Assembly (NCBI RefSeq): GCF_900460065.1
Contig: NZ_UAVD01000011.1
Span: 1 to 64,000 of the forward strand
Direction: 5' to 3'
DNA length: 64,000 nucleotides
Source of the DNA: Streptomyces griseus
GTDB taxonomy: Bacteria; Actinomycetota; Actinomycetes; Streptomycetales; Streptomycetaceae
Shown here: in pieces, positions 34,332-42,233 of the stretch
Numbering within the stretch: the first letter of the stretch is position 1
Layout of the letters: each line of letters starts with the position of its first letter
Program-made: the position numbers and the translations under genes
The notes under the pieces: model-generated
What the model saw: the letters and a program-made list of their open reading frames with translations, nothing else
Databases searched by the model: none
Told to the model about the DNA's origin: nothing

Positions 34332-35587
34332 GAAAGGTGCTCCCGGTTGTGCGCGATCAGCCGGTCGGTGAGGCCCTCGGCGTAGTCGTACTGGCCGATC
34401 AGCGGGTGGGCGAGGAGCGCCTTGAAGACCCGGTCCCGGCCGCCGCGCAGCGCGGCTTCCAGGGCGAGGTCCTCGTACGCCGTCACGTTGGCGATGAGGC
34501 CCGCGTAGAGCGGGTCCAGCGCCGGGACGGCCAGCGGGGTCGCGCCGTCGTGCCCGACCCGGGCCTGGACCTCGATGACCGCGTCGTCCGGGAGGAACGG
34601 CAGGGTCCCGTTGTTGTGGGTGTTGACGACCTGGACCGGGGAGCCGCCGTCGCCCAGCAGGGAGGCCGCCAGGTCCACGGCCGCCTCGGAGTAGAACGCG
34701 CCGCCGCGCTTGGCGAGCAGCTCGGGCTTCGTGTCCAGCGTCGGATCGCCGTACATCGCGAGCAGTTCCTTCTCCATCGCCGCGACCTCGGCGGCCCGGG
34801 AGGGCTTGGTGCCGAGCTCCCTGACCACCTCGTCGTGGGAGTAGAAGTAGCGCAGGTAGTACGAGGGGACGACGCCGAGCCGGTCCACGATCTGGCGCGG
34901 CATGTGGAGGTCGTCCGCGATGGCGTCGCCGTGCTCGGCCAGCAGCTTCGGCAGGACGTTCTCGCCGTCCGGGCCGCCCAGGCGCACGCCCAGCTCCCAG
35001 GTGAGGTGGTTGAGCCCGACGTGGTCCAGGTGGACCTCGGAGGGGTTCACGTCCAGCAGCCGGGCGAACTTGCGCTGGAAGCCGATCGCGACGTTGCACA
35101 GGCCGACGGCCTTGTGGCCGGCCTGGAGCAGGGCCCGGGTGACGATGCCGACCGGGTTGGTGAAGTCGATGATCCAGGCGTCCGGGTTGGTGCGGCGCAC
35201 CCGCTCGGCGATGTCCAGGACGACGGGCACGGTCCGCAGCGCCTTGGCGAGGCCGCCGGCGCCGGTGGTCTCCTGGCCGACGCAGCCGCACTCCAGCGGC
35301 CAGGTCTCGTCCTTGTTCCGCGCGGCCTGTCCGCCGACGCGCAGCTGGAGGAGGACGGCGTCGGCGCCGGCCACGCCCGCGTCCAGGTCGGTGGTGGTGG
35401 TGATCCTCCCGGCGTGGTCCTGCTTGGCGAAGATCCGCCGGGCGAGACCCCCCACCAGGTCCAGGCGGTCGGCCGCCGGATCGACGAGCACCAGCTCCTC
35501 GATCGGCAGCGTGTCCCGCAGCCGGGCGAATCCGTCGATCAGTTCAGGGGTGTAGGTGGACCCGCCACCCACTACTGCGAGCTTCAT
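34322..35587 (-). CDS. csnH: GH4 family NAD-dependent glycosidase, CsnH
   Basis: 421 aa. N-terminal Rossmann motif VVGGGSTYTPELIDGF, then LQLRVGGQAARNKDE, DFTNPVGIVTRAL and GLCNVAIGFQR (the metal-ligand Cys), and GLNHLTWELGVRLGG (metal-ligand His), are the hallmarks of glycoside hydrolase family 4. These enzymes use NAD+ and Mn2+ with a redox-elimination mechanism, usually on 6-phospho-glycosides. The ATG at 35587 lies 1 nt after the csnG stop and the stop overlaps csnK. The presumed role is intracellular cleavage of imported glucosamine oligosaccharides. Whether it acts before or after phosphorylation by CsnK cannot be decided from sequence. Confidence 0.9.
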   Translation of the reverse strand: MKLAVVGGGSTYTPELIDGFARLRDTLPIEELVLVDPAADRLDLVGGLARRIFAKQDHAGRITTTTDLDAGVAGADAVLLQLRVGGQAARNKDETWPLECGCVGQETTGAGGLAKALRTVPVVLDIAERVRRTNPDAWIIDFTNPVGIVTRALLQAGHKAVGLCNVAIGFQRKFARLLDVNPSEVHLDHVGLNHLTWELGVRLGGPDGENVLPKLLAEHGDAIADDLHMPRQIVDRLGVVPSYYLRYFYSHDEVVRELGTKPSRAAEVAAMEKELLAMYGDPTLDTKPELLAKRGGAFYSEAAVDLAASLLGDGGSPVQVVNTHNNGTLPFLPDDAVIEVQARVGHDGATPLAVPALDPLYAGLIANVTAYEDLALEAALRGGRDRVFKALLAHPLIGQYDYAEGLTDRLIAHNREHLSWA

Positions 35588-35588
35588 G

Positions 35589-36497
35589 TCAGCCCTTTAC
35601 TCCGGTCAGTGTGACGCCCTCGACGAATGCCTTCTGGGCAAAGAAGAAGACGGCGATCACGGGGGCCATGACCAGAACGGTCGCGGCCATGGTCAGGTTC
35701 CAGTCGGTGTGGTGTGCGCCCTTGAAGGATTCGAGGCCGTAACTGAGCGTCCAGGCGGCCGGGTTCTCGGAGGCGTAGATCTGTGGTCCGAAGTAGTCGT
35801 TCCAGGCGGCGAAGAACTGGAAGAGGGCGATGGCCGCGATTCCGGGCTTGGCCATCGGCAGGACGACCTTCATCAGCGTACGGAACTCGCCGCAGCCGTC
35901 GACCTTGGCGGCGTCCAGGTACTCGTTCGGGATGGTCAGCAGGAACTGCCGCAGCAGGAAGATGGAGAACGCGTCGCCGAAGGCCATCGGGATGATCAGC
36001 GGCCACAGGGTGCCGGACAGGTCCATCTGCTTCGCCCAGAACAGGTACATCGGGATGATGATGACCTGCGGCGGCAGCATCATCATCGAGATGACGAGCA
36101 TCAGCGACAGCTTGCGGCCCCGGAAGCGGAACTTCGCCAGGGCGTAGGCCACCGGGACCGACGACACCACGGTGAGCACGGTGCCGACACCCGCGTACAG
36201 CAGGGTGTTGCGCCACCAGGTCAGGAAGCCCGGGGTGTTGAAGACCCGCTCGTAGTTGCCCCACTCCCAGGTGTTCGGGGTGAGGTCGCGGGTCAGCGCC
36301 TGCTGGTCGCTCATCAGGGAGGTGAGCACCACGAAGACGAACGGCAGCACGAAGAAGAGCGCGGCGGCGATCCCGAGGGAGTGCACGGCGATCCAGTGCA
36401 GCAGCGCCTTGCGGCGGGCGGTGCGTGCGGCGGGCGTGAGCACGGGCCGCTCCGGGGAGGCGGCGGTCCTGCCGACGGGGTCGAGGAGTTGGGTCAT
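35589..36497 (-). CDS. csnG: Sugar ABC transporter permease (MalG type), CsnG
   Basis: 302 aa with six predicted TM helices; the first is near residue 33 (LGIAAALFFVLPFVFVVLTSL). The cytoplasmic EAA loop reads YLDAAKVDGCGEFRTLMKVVLPMAKPGI, the contact site for the ATPase. The C-terminus (VLVMAPVIAVFFFAQKAFVEGVTLTGVKG) is typical of MalG-type CUT1 permeases. It lies 3 nt after csnF and 1 nt before csnH. It forms the membrane pore with CsnF. Confidence 0.92.
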   Translation of the reverse strand: MTQLLDPVGRTAASPERPVLTPAARTARRKALLHWIAVHSLGIAAALFFVLPFVFVVLTSLMSDQQALTRDLTPNTWEWGNYERVFNTPGFLTWWRNTLLYAGVGTVLTVVSSVPVAYALAKFRFRGRKLSLMLVISMMMLPPQVIIIPMYLFWAKQMDLSGTLWPLIIPMAFGDAFSIFLLRQFLLTIPNEYLDAAKVDGCGEFRTLMKVVLPMAKPGIAAIALFQFFAAWNDYFGPQIYASENPAAWTLSYGLESFKGAHHTDWNLTMAATVLVMAPVIAVFFFAQKAFVEGVTLTGVKG

Positions 36498-36500
36498 GGC

Positions 36501-37442
36501 TCAGTCACCGGCCTGGATCAGGTTGTTGCGGCCCCGCATCAGCAGCGCGGTGAAGGCCATGGCCAGGGCGAACAGGACGAGGGCGACGACGGTGGCGGCG
36601 CCGTAGTCGAAGCGCTGGAAGCCCAGGTTGTAGACGAGCTGCGGGAGCGTCAGCGTCGACTTGTCGGGATAGCCGGGTTCGAAGGACTGGCCGGAGCCGC
36701 CGATGACCCCCGAGGCGACCTTCCCGGCGACGAGTGGCTGCGTGTAGTACTGCATCGCCTGGATGACGCCCGTCACCACGGCGAACATCACGATCGGCGA
36801 GATGTTCGGCAGGGTCACGAAGCGGAACTTCTGCCAGGCGGACGCGCCGTCCAGCTCGGCCGCCTCGTACTGCTCGGTCGGCACGTCCAGCAGCGACGCC
36901 ATGAAGATGACCATCAGGTCCCCGATGCCCCAGACCGCGAGCAGGGTGAGCGCCGGCTTGGACCAGGTGGCGTCGTTGAACCAGCCCGGCGTCGGCAGCC
37001 CCAGCTCCCCGAGGATCGCGTTGACGGGCCCGGTACCGGGGTTGAGCAGGAAGACGAAGGCGAGCGTCGCGGCGACCGGAGGGGCCAGATAGGGCAGGTA
37101 GAACAGGGTCCGGAAGACCCCGGTCCCCGTCTTGATCCTGGTGATCAGCATGCCGATGCCGAGGCCGAAGACGACCCGGCAGGTGACCATGACGAGGACC
37201 AGCCACAGGGTGTTCCACAGCGACGGCCAGAACATCGGGTAGTCGCTGAAGACGTACGTCCAGTTGGTCAGCCCGTTGAAGGCCGGGGCCCCGAAGCCGT
37301 CGTACCGCGTGAAGGAGAAGTAGACGGTCGAGACCATCGGATACGCGAAGAAGACCGAGAACCCGATCAGCCACGGCGACATGAAGGCCACCGTGCGCAG
37401 CGCCGACCTGCGGCGCTTGGAGCGGAGCGTGTGCGTCGTCAT
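36501..37442 (-). CDS. csnF: Sugar ABC transporter permease (MalF type), CsnF
   Basis: 313 aa, six TM helices, with the EAA loop EQYEAAELDGASAWQKFRFVTLPNISPIV. The N-terminus is basic (MTTHTLRSKRRRSALR) before TM1 (FMSPWLIGFSVFFAYPM). It belongs to the CUT1 family and pairs with CsnG. It starts 6 nt after the csnE stop. No ATPase gene is in the operon; Streptomyces CUT1 importers generally share the multitasking ATPase MsiK encoded elsewhere. Confidence 0.92.
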   Translation of the reverse strand: MTTHTLRSKRRRSALRTVAFMSPWLIGFSVFFAYPMVSTVYFSFTRYDGFGAPAFNGLTNWTYVFSDYPMFWPSLWNTLWLVLVMVTCRVVFGLGIGMLITRIKTGTGVFRTLFYLPYLAPPVAATLAFVFLLNPGTGPVNAILGELGLPTPGWFNDATWSKPALTLLAVWGIGDLMVIFMASLLDVPTEQYEAAELDGASAWQKFRFVTLPNISPIVMFAVVTGVIQAMQYYTQPLVAGKVASGVIGGSGQSFEPGYPDKSTLTLPQLVYNLGFQRFDYGAATVVALVLFALAMAFTALLMRGRNNLIQAGD

Positions 37443-37448
37443 CGGGGG

Positions 37449-38780
37449 CTACTTGGCCTTGGCGATGTCGGTGTCGATCTGCCGGGCGGTCTTCTCCAGG
37501 CCGGCCTGGAGGTCCTTCACCGCGCCCTTCTCGTACTGGTAGCCGAAGTCCTGGAGCGTCAGCTGGTACGTCGACCCGTTGACGGCCCCGTCCGAGGTGC
37601 TGGACTTGGGGTGCTGGGCGATGTCCAGGAAGGTCTTGAACCGCGGGTCGAACTTCAGGTCGGGCGACTTCAGGGCGTCGAGGGTGGACGGCACGTTGCG
37701 GATGCCGTTGGCGAACTCGACGACCGCCTTCGTGTCACTGGTCATGTACTTGACCAGCTCCCACGCGGCGTTCTGCTTCTTGCTGGCCGGGGCGATGCCC
37801 ACGATGGTGCCGGAGAGGAAGCCCTTGCCGTAGCTGTCGGCCTCGTCGTCGGCGACCGGCATCGGCGCGACGCCGATCTCGAAGCCGGCCCCCGCGCTCT
37901 CGGCCATCCCGAGCCGCCACTCGCCGTCCAGCTGCATGGCCACCTGGCCGGTGTGGAACGGGTGCTTGGCGCCCCACTCGTCACCGAAGGTGCCGCGGTA
38001 CTTCTCCAGCTTCTCGTAGCCGCCGAGGTCCTCGACGAGCTTCTTCTGGTACGTGAACATCTCCGCGAACGCCGGGTCCTTGGCGATGTTCGACTTGCCG
38101 TTCTCGTCGAAGTACGTGTGGTCCCACGAGGACATGTAGTGGCTGGCGACGGTCTCGTAGCCGTGGAAGGTCGGCATGAAGCCGAGCTGCTCGTAGCTGC
38201 CGCCCTTCTCGACGGTCAGCTTCTTGGCGACGCTCGCCAGCTCCGACATCGTCTTCGGCGGCGCCGTGATCCCGGCCTTCTCGAAGGCGTCCTTGTTGTA
38301 GTAGAGGCCGTAGGCGTCCGTGAGCAGCGGCAGGGCGCAGCGCTTGCCCTCGAACTGGGTGTAGTCCAGGAGGACCTTCGGGAAGGTCTTCTCCAGGTCG
38401 AGCTCGGACTTCTCGATGAACGGCTTCAGATCCGCGAACGCGCCGGACGAGCAGAACTTGCCGACGTTGGCGGTGGTGAAGGAGGAGACGACGTCCGGCC
38501 CGTCCGAACCGCCCGCGCGCAGCGCCTGGTTGAGCTTGTCGTCGTTGATGTTGCCGGAGACCTTCACCGTGATGTTCGGGTGGGCCTTCTCGAACCGGTC
38601 GATGTTGTCCTCGACCGCCTTCACCTCGGCGGGCGCGCTCCAGCCGTGCCAGAAGTTGATCGTGGTCTTCGCGTTCGGGTCGTCGGAGGCCCCGGCCTCG
38701 GACTGGCCGGTACACGCGGTGGCGAGGACCGATATCGCGGCGACGGCGACAGCGGTGGTGGTGAGACGGCTTGTGCGCAT
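37449..38780 (-). CDS. csnE: Sugar-binding lipoprotein, CsnE
   Basis: 443 aa; ATG at 38780 with GGGAG about 7 nt upstream. A lipoprotein signal with lipobox LATAC (Cys about residue 23) is followed by a CUT1 solute-binding fold: INFWHGWSAPAEVKAVEDNIDRFEK, VKVSGNINDDKLNQALRAGGSDGPDVV and GQVAMQLDGEWRLGMA are typical. It should be anchored outside the membrane and deliver glucosamine oligosaccharides to CsnF/CsnG. A 59-bp gap separates it from csnR, the largest spacing within the operon. Confidence 0.92.
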   Translation of the reverse strand: MRTSRLTTTAVAVAAISVLATACTGQSEAGASDDPNAKTTINFWHGWSAPAEVKAVEDNIDRFEKAHPNITVKVSGNINDDKLNQALRAGGSDGPDVVSSFTTANVGKFCSSGAFADLKPFIEKSELDLEKTFPKVLLDYTQFEGKRCALPLLTDAYGLYYNKDAFEKAGITAPPKTMSELASVAKKLTVEKGGSYEQLGFMPTFHGYETVASHYMSSWDHTYFDENGKSNIAKDPAFAEMFTYQKKLVEDLGGYEKLEKYRGTFGDEWGAKHPFHTGQVAMQLDGEWRLGMAESAGAGFEIGVAPMPVADDEADSYGKGFLSGTIVGIAPASKKQNAAWELVKYMTSDTKAVVEFANGIRNVPSTLDALKSPDLKFDPRFKTFLDIAQHPKSSTSDGAVNGSTYQLTLQDFGYQYEKGAVKDLQAGLEKTARQIDTDIAKAK

Positions 38781-38839
38781 GACAAAACTCCCAGGGAAGG
38801 GGAAGAGGCAGACGACGGGGGACAGGGGAGGAGCGTGGT

Positions 38840-40063
38840 TCAGCGCGAGGTGTCGAACACTTCGTCGCGGGTGTCGGCGAGCGCCCTCTCCAGGGCGCCG
38901 CGCAGGACGGGGGTGCGGTCGATCTCGCCGACCACGAGCCGCGGCCGGGAGGCGGCGAGCTCGGCCAGCTCGGACTGGATCAGGGAGCGCAGGATCTCGC
39001 CGCCCGCCGCGACCGCGCCGCCGGAGAGCACGATCAGCCCGGGGTCCAGGACGGCGGTGACGGAGGCGAGCCCGGTGGCGAGCCGCTGGGCGTACTGGCG
39101 CAGCAGCTCGGTGAGCGCCGCGTCCCGCTCGTACGCGTCGGCCGCCCGCGCCAGCAGGTCGGCGGCGACCTTCGCGTACGGCTGCTGCGGGGTGTCGACG
39201 CCCAGCGCCTTCGCGAGCCGGGGCACCGCCTGGGCGCCCGCCAGCTCCTGGAAGCCGCCGCTGTTGGCCTTGACGACCTGGCGCACCAGCGGGGTGCCGG
39301 GCACCGGCAGGAAGCCGACCTCGCCCGCGCCGCCGGTGAAGCCGCGGTGCAGCCGGCCGTTGATGACGAGGGCGGCGCCGAGGCCCTCCTCGTTCCACAG
39401 CAGGACGAAGTCCTCGTGGCCGCGGGCCGCACCGAGGCGCTGCTCGGCGACGGCGACCAGGTTGACGTCGTTCTCGTACTCCACCGGCATCGGCAGGAAC
39501 GCGGCCAGCTCGTCCAGCAGGGTGGAGGAGTGCCAGCCGGGCAGGTGCGAGGCGTACCGCAGCCGTCCGGTGCCCGGGTCGAAGGCGCCCGGCGTGCCGA
39601 TGACGATCCGGTGGACGTCGGCGCGGGTGAGCCCGGCGTCCTTCACGGCCCCGTCCAGCGCGTCGGCGACCTGCCGCACCACGCTGTCGGCGCGCCGCCC
39701 CGGGGTCGCCAGCTCGAACTCCCCGACGGTCCGCCCGGTCACGTCCGCGACGGCGGCGACGATGCGCCGCCCGTTCACGTCGAGCCCGGCCACATGGGCG
39801 GCCCGCGCGTTCACGGTGTAGAGCTGCGCGTTGGGCCCGGGGCGCCCCTCGCTGGTCCCGGTGGCGACGACCAGGCCGGCCGCCTCCAGCCGGGCCAGGA
39901 GCTGGGAGGCGGTGGGCTTGGAGAGGCCGGTGAGCTTCCCGATCCGGGTCCGGGAGAGCGGCCCGTGCTCCAGCAGCAGATCGAGGGCGGCCCGGTCGTT
40001 CATGGCCCGCAGCACCCGTGGTGTGCCCGGTGTGCCGGGTGCGCCGGGAGTGGTTCCCGCCAT
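38840..40063 (-). CDS. csnR: ROK-family transcriptional repressor, CsnR
   Basis: 407 aa. The N-terminal winged helix-turn-helix (DLLLEHGPLSRTRIGKLTGLSKPTASQLLARLEAAGLV, residues ~28-65) precedes an actin-like ROK domain: VAGLDVNGRRIVAAVADVTG, VIGTPGAFDPGTG, VEYENDVNLVAVAE, GLGAALVINGRLHRGFTGGAGEVGFLPV and VLSGGAVAAGG. The usual ROK zinc-binding cysteine cluster after GAGEVG is not obvious. In Streptomyces, CsnR represses the operon and the chitosanase gene and is released by glucosamine oligosaccharides. It is the first gene of the operon, with a palindrome 57 bp upstream of its start, so autoregulation is likely. Confidence 0.92.
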   Translation of the reverse strand: MAGTTPGAPGTPGTPRVLRAMNDRAALDLLLEHGPLSRTRIGKLTGLSKPTASQLLARLEAAGLVVATGTSEGRPGPNAQLYTVNARAAHVAGLDVNGRRIVAAVADVTGRTVGEFELATPGRRADSVVRQVADALDGAVKDAGLTRADVHRIVIGTPGAFDPGTGRLRYASHLPGWHSSTLLDELAAFLPMPVEYENDVNLVAVAEQRLGAARGHEDFVLLWNEEGLGAALVINGRLHRGFTGGAGEVGFLPVPGTPLVRQVVKANSGGFQELAGAQAVPRLAKALGVDTPQQPYAKVAADLLARAADAYERDAALTELLRQYAQRLATGLASVTAVLDPGLIVLSGGAVAAGGEILRSLIQSELAELAASRPRLVVGEIDRTPVLRGALERALADTRDEVFDTSR

Positions 40064-40119
40064 CGTGGATGCACCGCCCTCTGTTCGGGAGCTCCGGAGC
40101 GGATCCGGAGAAACTCTGT

Positions 40120-40134
40120 TAGGAAAGTTTCCTA
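40120..40134. promoter_or_regulatory. Probable CsnR operator palindrome
   Basis: TAGGAAA-G-TTTCCTA is a perfect 15-bp palindrome in an AT-richer patch (40111-40138) 57 bp upstream of csnR. It is the only such site in the 216-bp gap and sits where the operon promoter should be. ROK repressors of sugar operons usually bind palindromes of this size. That this is the CsnR site is inferred from position and symmetry. Confidence 0.75.
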
Positions 40135-40220
40135 TTCGGTTGAGAGGACGGTAGGGCGCAGGTCACCGGGGCGTCAATGGGTGACCCCCGTCCGGCAATC
40201 AAAGTGTTACCCGGCACGGC

Positions 40221-40268
40221 GACGCCCCCGGCCGCCACCCCGGTGTGCGGGGGGCGGCCGGGGGCGTC
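40221..40268 (-). terminator. Terminator after the MscS gene
   Basis: GACGCCCCCGGCCGCC at 40221-40236 pairs perfectly over 16 bp with 40253-40268, around a 16-nt loop. It starts 10 nt after the mscS stop on the minus strand. Confidence 0.85.
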
Positions 40269-40278
40269 GCGGCCGGGA

Positions 40279-41343
40279 CTACTTGCTCAGGTTCGGCGGC
40301 GGTATCGGCGTCGTCGCCAGGGACTGAGGGGAGGTCGCCGAGGCGTACGCGGAGGGGGCCGCCATCGCGGCGGTCGGGTCCGCCGCGGACTCGCCCTCCG
40401 TCTGGAGCGGCAGGGTGCCGACCATCCGGATGCCCGCGTCGTCCAGCGCCTGCTTGATGCGCCAGCGCAGCTCGCGCTCCACCCCGAGCGCCTTGCCCGG
40501 CATCGTCTTGGCGGTGACGCGGACGGTCATGGAGTCCAGCAGGACCGCGTCCAGGCCGAGCACCTCCACCGGGCCCCAGAGCCGCTCCGACCAGGGTTCT
40601 TCCTTCGTCATCGCGTCGGCGGCCGTGGCGATCGCCTCGCGGACGTGCTGCAGGTTCTCGGTCGGGCGGACCGTGACGTCGACCCCGGCCGTGGACCAGC
40701 CCTGGCTGAGGTTGCCTATCCGCTTCACCTCGCCGTTGCGGACGTACCAGATCTCGCCGTTGTCGCCGCGGAGCTTGGTGACGCGCAGCCCGACCTCGAT
40801 GACCTCGCCGGAGGCCACCCCGGCGTCGACGGTGTCCCCGACCCCGTACTGGTCCTCGAGGATCATGAAGACGCCGGAGAGGAAGTCCGTGACCAGGTTG
40901 CGGGCGCCGAAACCGAGCGCCACACCCGCGACACCGGCGGAGGCGAGGAGCGGCGCCAGATTGATCTTGAAGGCGCCCAGGACCATCAGGGCGGCCGTGC
41001 CCATGATCACGAACGAGGCCACCGAGCGCAGCACCGAGCCGATCGCCTCCGAGCGCTGGCGCCTGCGCTCGGCGTTCACCAGCAGCCCGCCCAGAGCCGT
41101 GCCCTCCACCGCCTGGGCGCTGCGGTTCATCCGCTCGATCAGATTGGTCAGGGCGCGCCGGATCAGATAACGCAGCGTGATCGCGACGGCCACGATCAGC
41201 AGGATGCGCAACCCGGTGCTCAGCCAGGTGGACCAGTTCTCCTCGACCCAGCCCGCGGCGTTCCCGGCCTGTTCGGCGGCTTCGCCCAGCGAGCCGCCCG
41301 GCTCGGGAGACGGAGCTGCGGCCAAGAGGACGGACAGCGACAC
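40279..41343 (-). CDS. MscS-family mechanosensitive ion channel
   Basis: 354 aa from a GTG at 41343 with GGAGGT 7 nt upstream; a GTG at 41358 is less likely. Three TM regions (LSTGLRILLIVAVAITLRYLI; SVASFVIMGTAALMVLGAF; LLASAGVAGVALGFGARNLVTDFLSG) follow the MscS plan, the last being the pore-lining TM3 with its Gly/Ala pattern. Then come the beta domain (GVGDTVDAGVASGEVIEVGLRVTKLRGDNGEIWYVRNGEV) and the alpha/beta vestibule. The N-terminal stretch may act as a signal-anchor, and the C-terminal ~35 residues are Pro/Ala/Ser-rich. It releases solutes under hypo-osmotic shock. Confidence 0.92.
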   Translation of the reverse strand: MSLSVLLAAAPSPEPGGSLGEAAEQAGNAAGWVEENWSTWLSTGLRILLIVAVAITLRYLIRRALTNLIERMNRSAQAVEGTALGGLLVNAERRRQRSEAIGSVLRSVASFVIMGTAALMVLGAFKINLAPLLASAGVAGVALGFGARNLVTDFLSGVFMILEDQYGVGDTVDAGVASGEVIEVGLRVTKLRGDNGEIWYVRNGEVKRIGNLSQGWSTAGVDVTVRPTENLQHVREAIATAADAMTKEEPWSERLWGPVEVLGLDAVLLDSMTVRVTAKTMPGKALGVERELRWRIKQALDDAGIRMVGTLPLQTEGESAADPTAAMAAPSAYASATSPQSLATTPIPPPNLSK

Positions 41344-41657
41344 GACAGGGACCTCCACGGGGACGACGGCTGGTCAACAACACTAACGAAGCCGGGGGAG
41401 TGGATCGTTGCCGTCGCGGCAGGAGAGACGGGTCTCACCGGGAACACCTCCGCTGTGGCCGATCACACAGGGCGGACGGCCTCCCAGGTGAAACACCTGT
41501 TCGGTATCGGCGGACGGGGTGCGGAGCCCGGAGTGAGAAAAATCCTCCCGGCCCGTTACCCGTACGTGGTGGCGCTTTGACCAGGCATGAGGAGAGACTG
41601 AGATCGGATCGTCCCGGCGCGAGCCACGCGCCGCCGGCGTACAAGGAGGCATCCACC
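41344..41657. other. Divergent intergenic region (mscS / HNH gene)
   Basis: 314 bp between two divergent genes. No gene is supported. It contains the perfect palindrome CAGGTG-AAA-CACCTG (41485-41499), and promoters for both flanks should lie here. Confidence 0.55.
41485..41499. promoter_or_regulatory. 15-bp palindrome between mscS and the HNH gene
   Basis: CAGGTGAAACACCTG has perfect 6-bp arms around AAA. It lies 142 bp from the mscS start and 159 bp from the HNH start. It could bind a dimeric regulator; no known regulator is assigned. Confidence 0.45.
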
Positions 41658-42194
41658 GTGCCGCACGTCCTGGTTCTCAACGCGTCGTACGAGCCGCTCG
41701 GCGTCGTACCGCTCCGCCGCGCGCTCGTCCTCGTCCTGGAGAACAAGGCCATCTGCCTCGAGGAGTCCGGCTCCTTCCTGCACAGCGCCACCCGTGCCGT
41801 GCCCGCCCCCAGCGTGGTCCGGCTCAAGCGCTTCGTCCGCGTCCCCTACCGGGGCCCCGTCCCGCTGACGCGGCGGGCGCTGTTCGCCCGGGACGGCGGG
41901 CGCTGCATGTACTGCGGGGCCGCCGCGACCAGCGTCGACCACGTCATCCCGCGCAGCCGCGGCGGACAGCACGCCTGGGACAACGTGGTGGCGGCCTGCC
42001 GCCGCTGCAACCACGTCAAGGCCGACCGCCATCTGCCCGAGCTCGGCTGGCGGCTGCGCCACCAGCCCGCCCCGCCGACCGGCCTGGCCTGGCGGATCAT
42101 CGGGACCGGACACCGCGACCCGCGCTGGCTGCCGTATCTGCAACCGTTCGGCGCGGACGACGTGATGGCCCGGATCGACGGCGTGTCCGCCTGA
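41658..42194 (+). CDS. HNH endonuclease family protein
   Basis: 178 aa from a GTG with an ideal AAGGAGG site. The N-terminal ~75 residues (VLVLNASYEPLGVVPLRRALVLVLENKA, SFLHSATRAVPAPSVVRLKRFVRVPY) form the conserved beta-rich lead of a chromosomal actinobacterial HNH group. The nuclease part has C-x2-C (CMYC), SVDHVIPRSRGG (the His-Asn-His centre with DH), WDNVVAACRRCNHVKADR and a closing basic segment. Zinc is probably bound by the CxxC pairs. These proteins are widespread housekeeping-linked genes of unknown cellular role; I see no restriction methylase, intein or intron context. Confidence 0.9.
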   Translation: MPHVLVLNASYEPLGVVPLRRALVLVLENKAICLEESGSFLHSATRAVPAPSVVRLKRFVRVPYRGPVPLTRRALFARDGGRCMYCGAAATSVDHVIPRSRGGQHAWDNVVAACRRCNHVKADRHLPELGWRLRHQPAPPTGLAWRIIGTGHRDPRWLPYLQPFGADDVMARIDGVSA

Positions 42195-42233
42195 GACCGG
42201 GCCTTCGTCGTCCCGCCGCGTCAGGCGTACGGC

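Noticed and set aside
33348..35291. Continuous minus-strand frame joining csnK to part of csnH, considered as a fusion
   Set aside because: The upstream half is an out-of-frame reading of csnH; csnK has its own start at 34331 or 34325 overlapping the csnH stop.
35556..39821. Very long plus-strand open frame (over 1,400 codons) opposite the csn operon
   Set aside because: It is the antisense shadow of six recognisable genes, is Arg/Gly/His-rich and has no domain or ribosome-binding site. Long open frames are expected opposite GC-rich genes.
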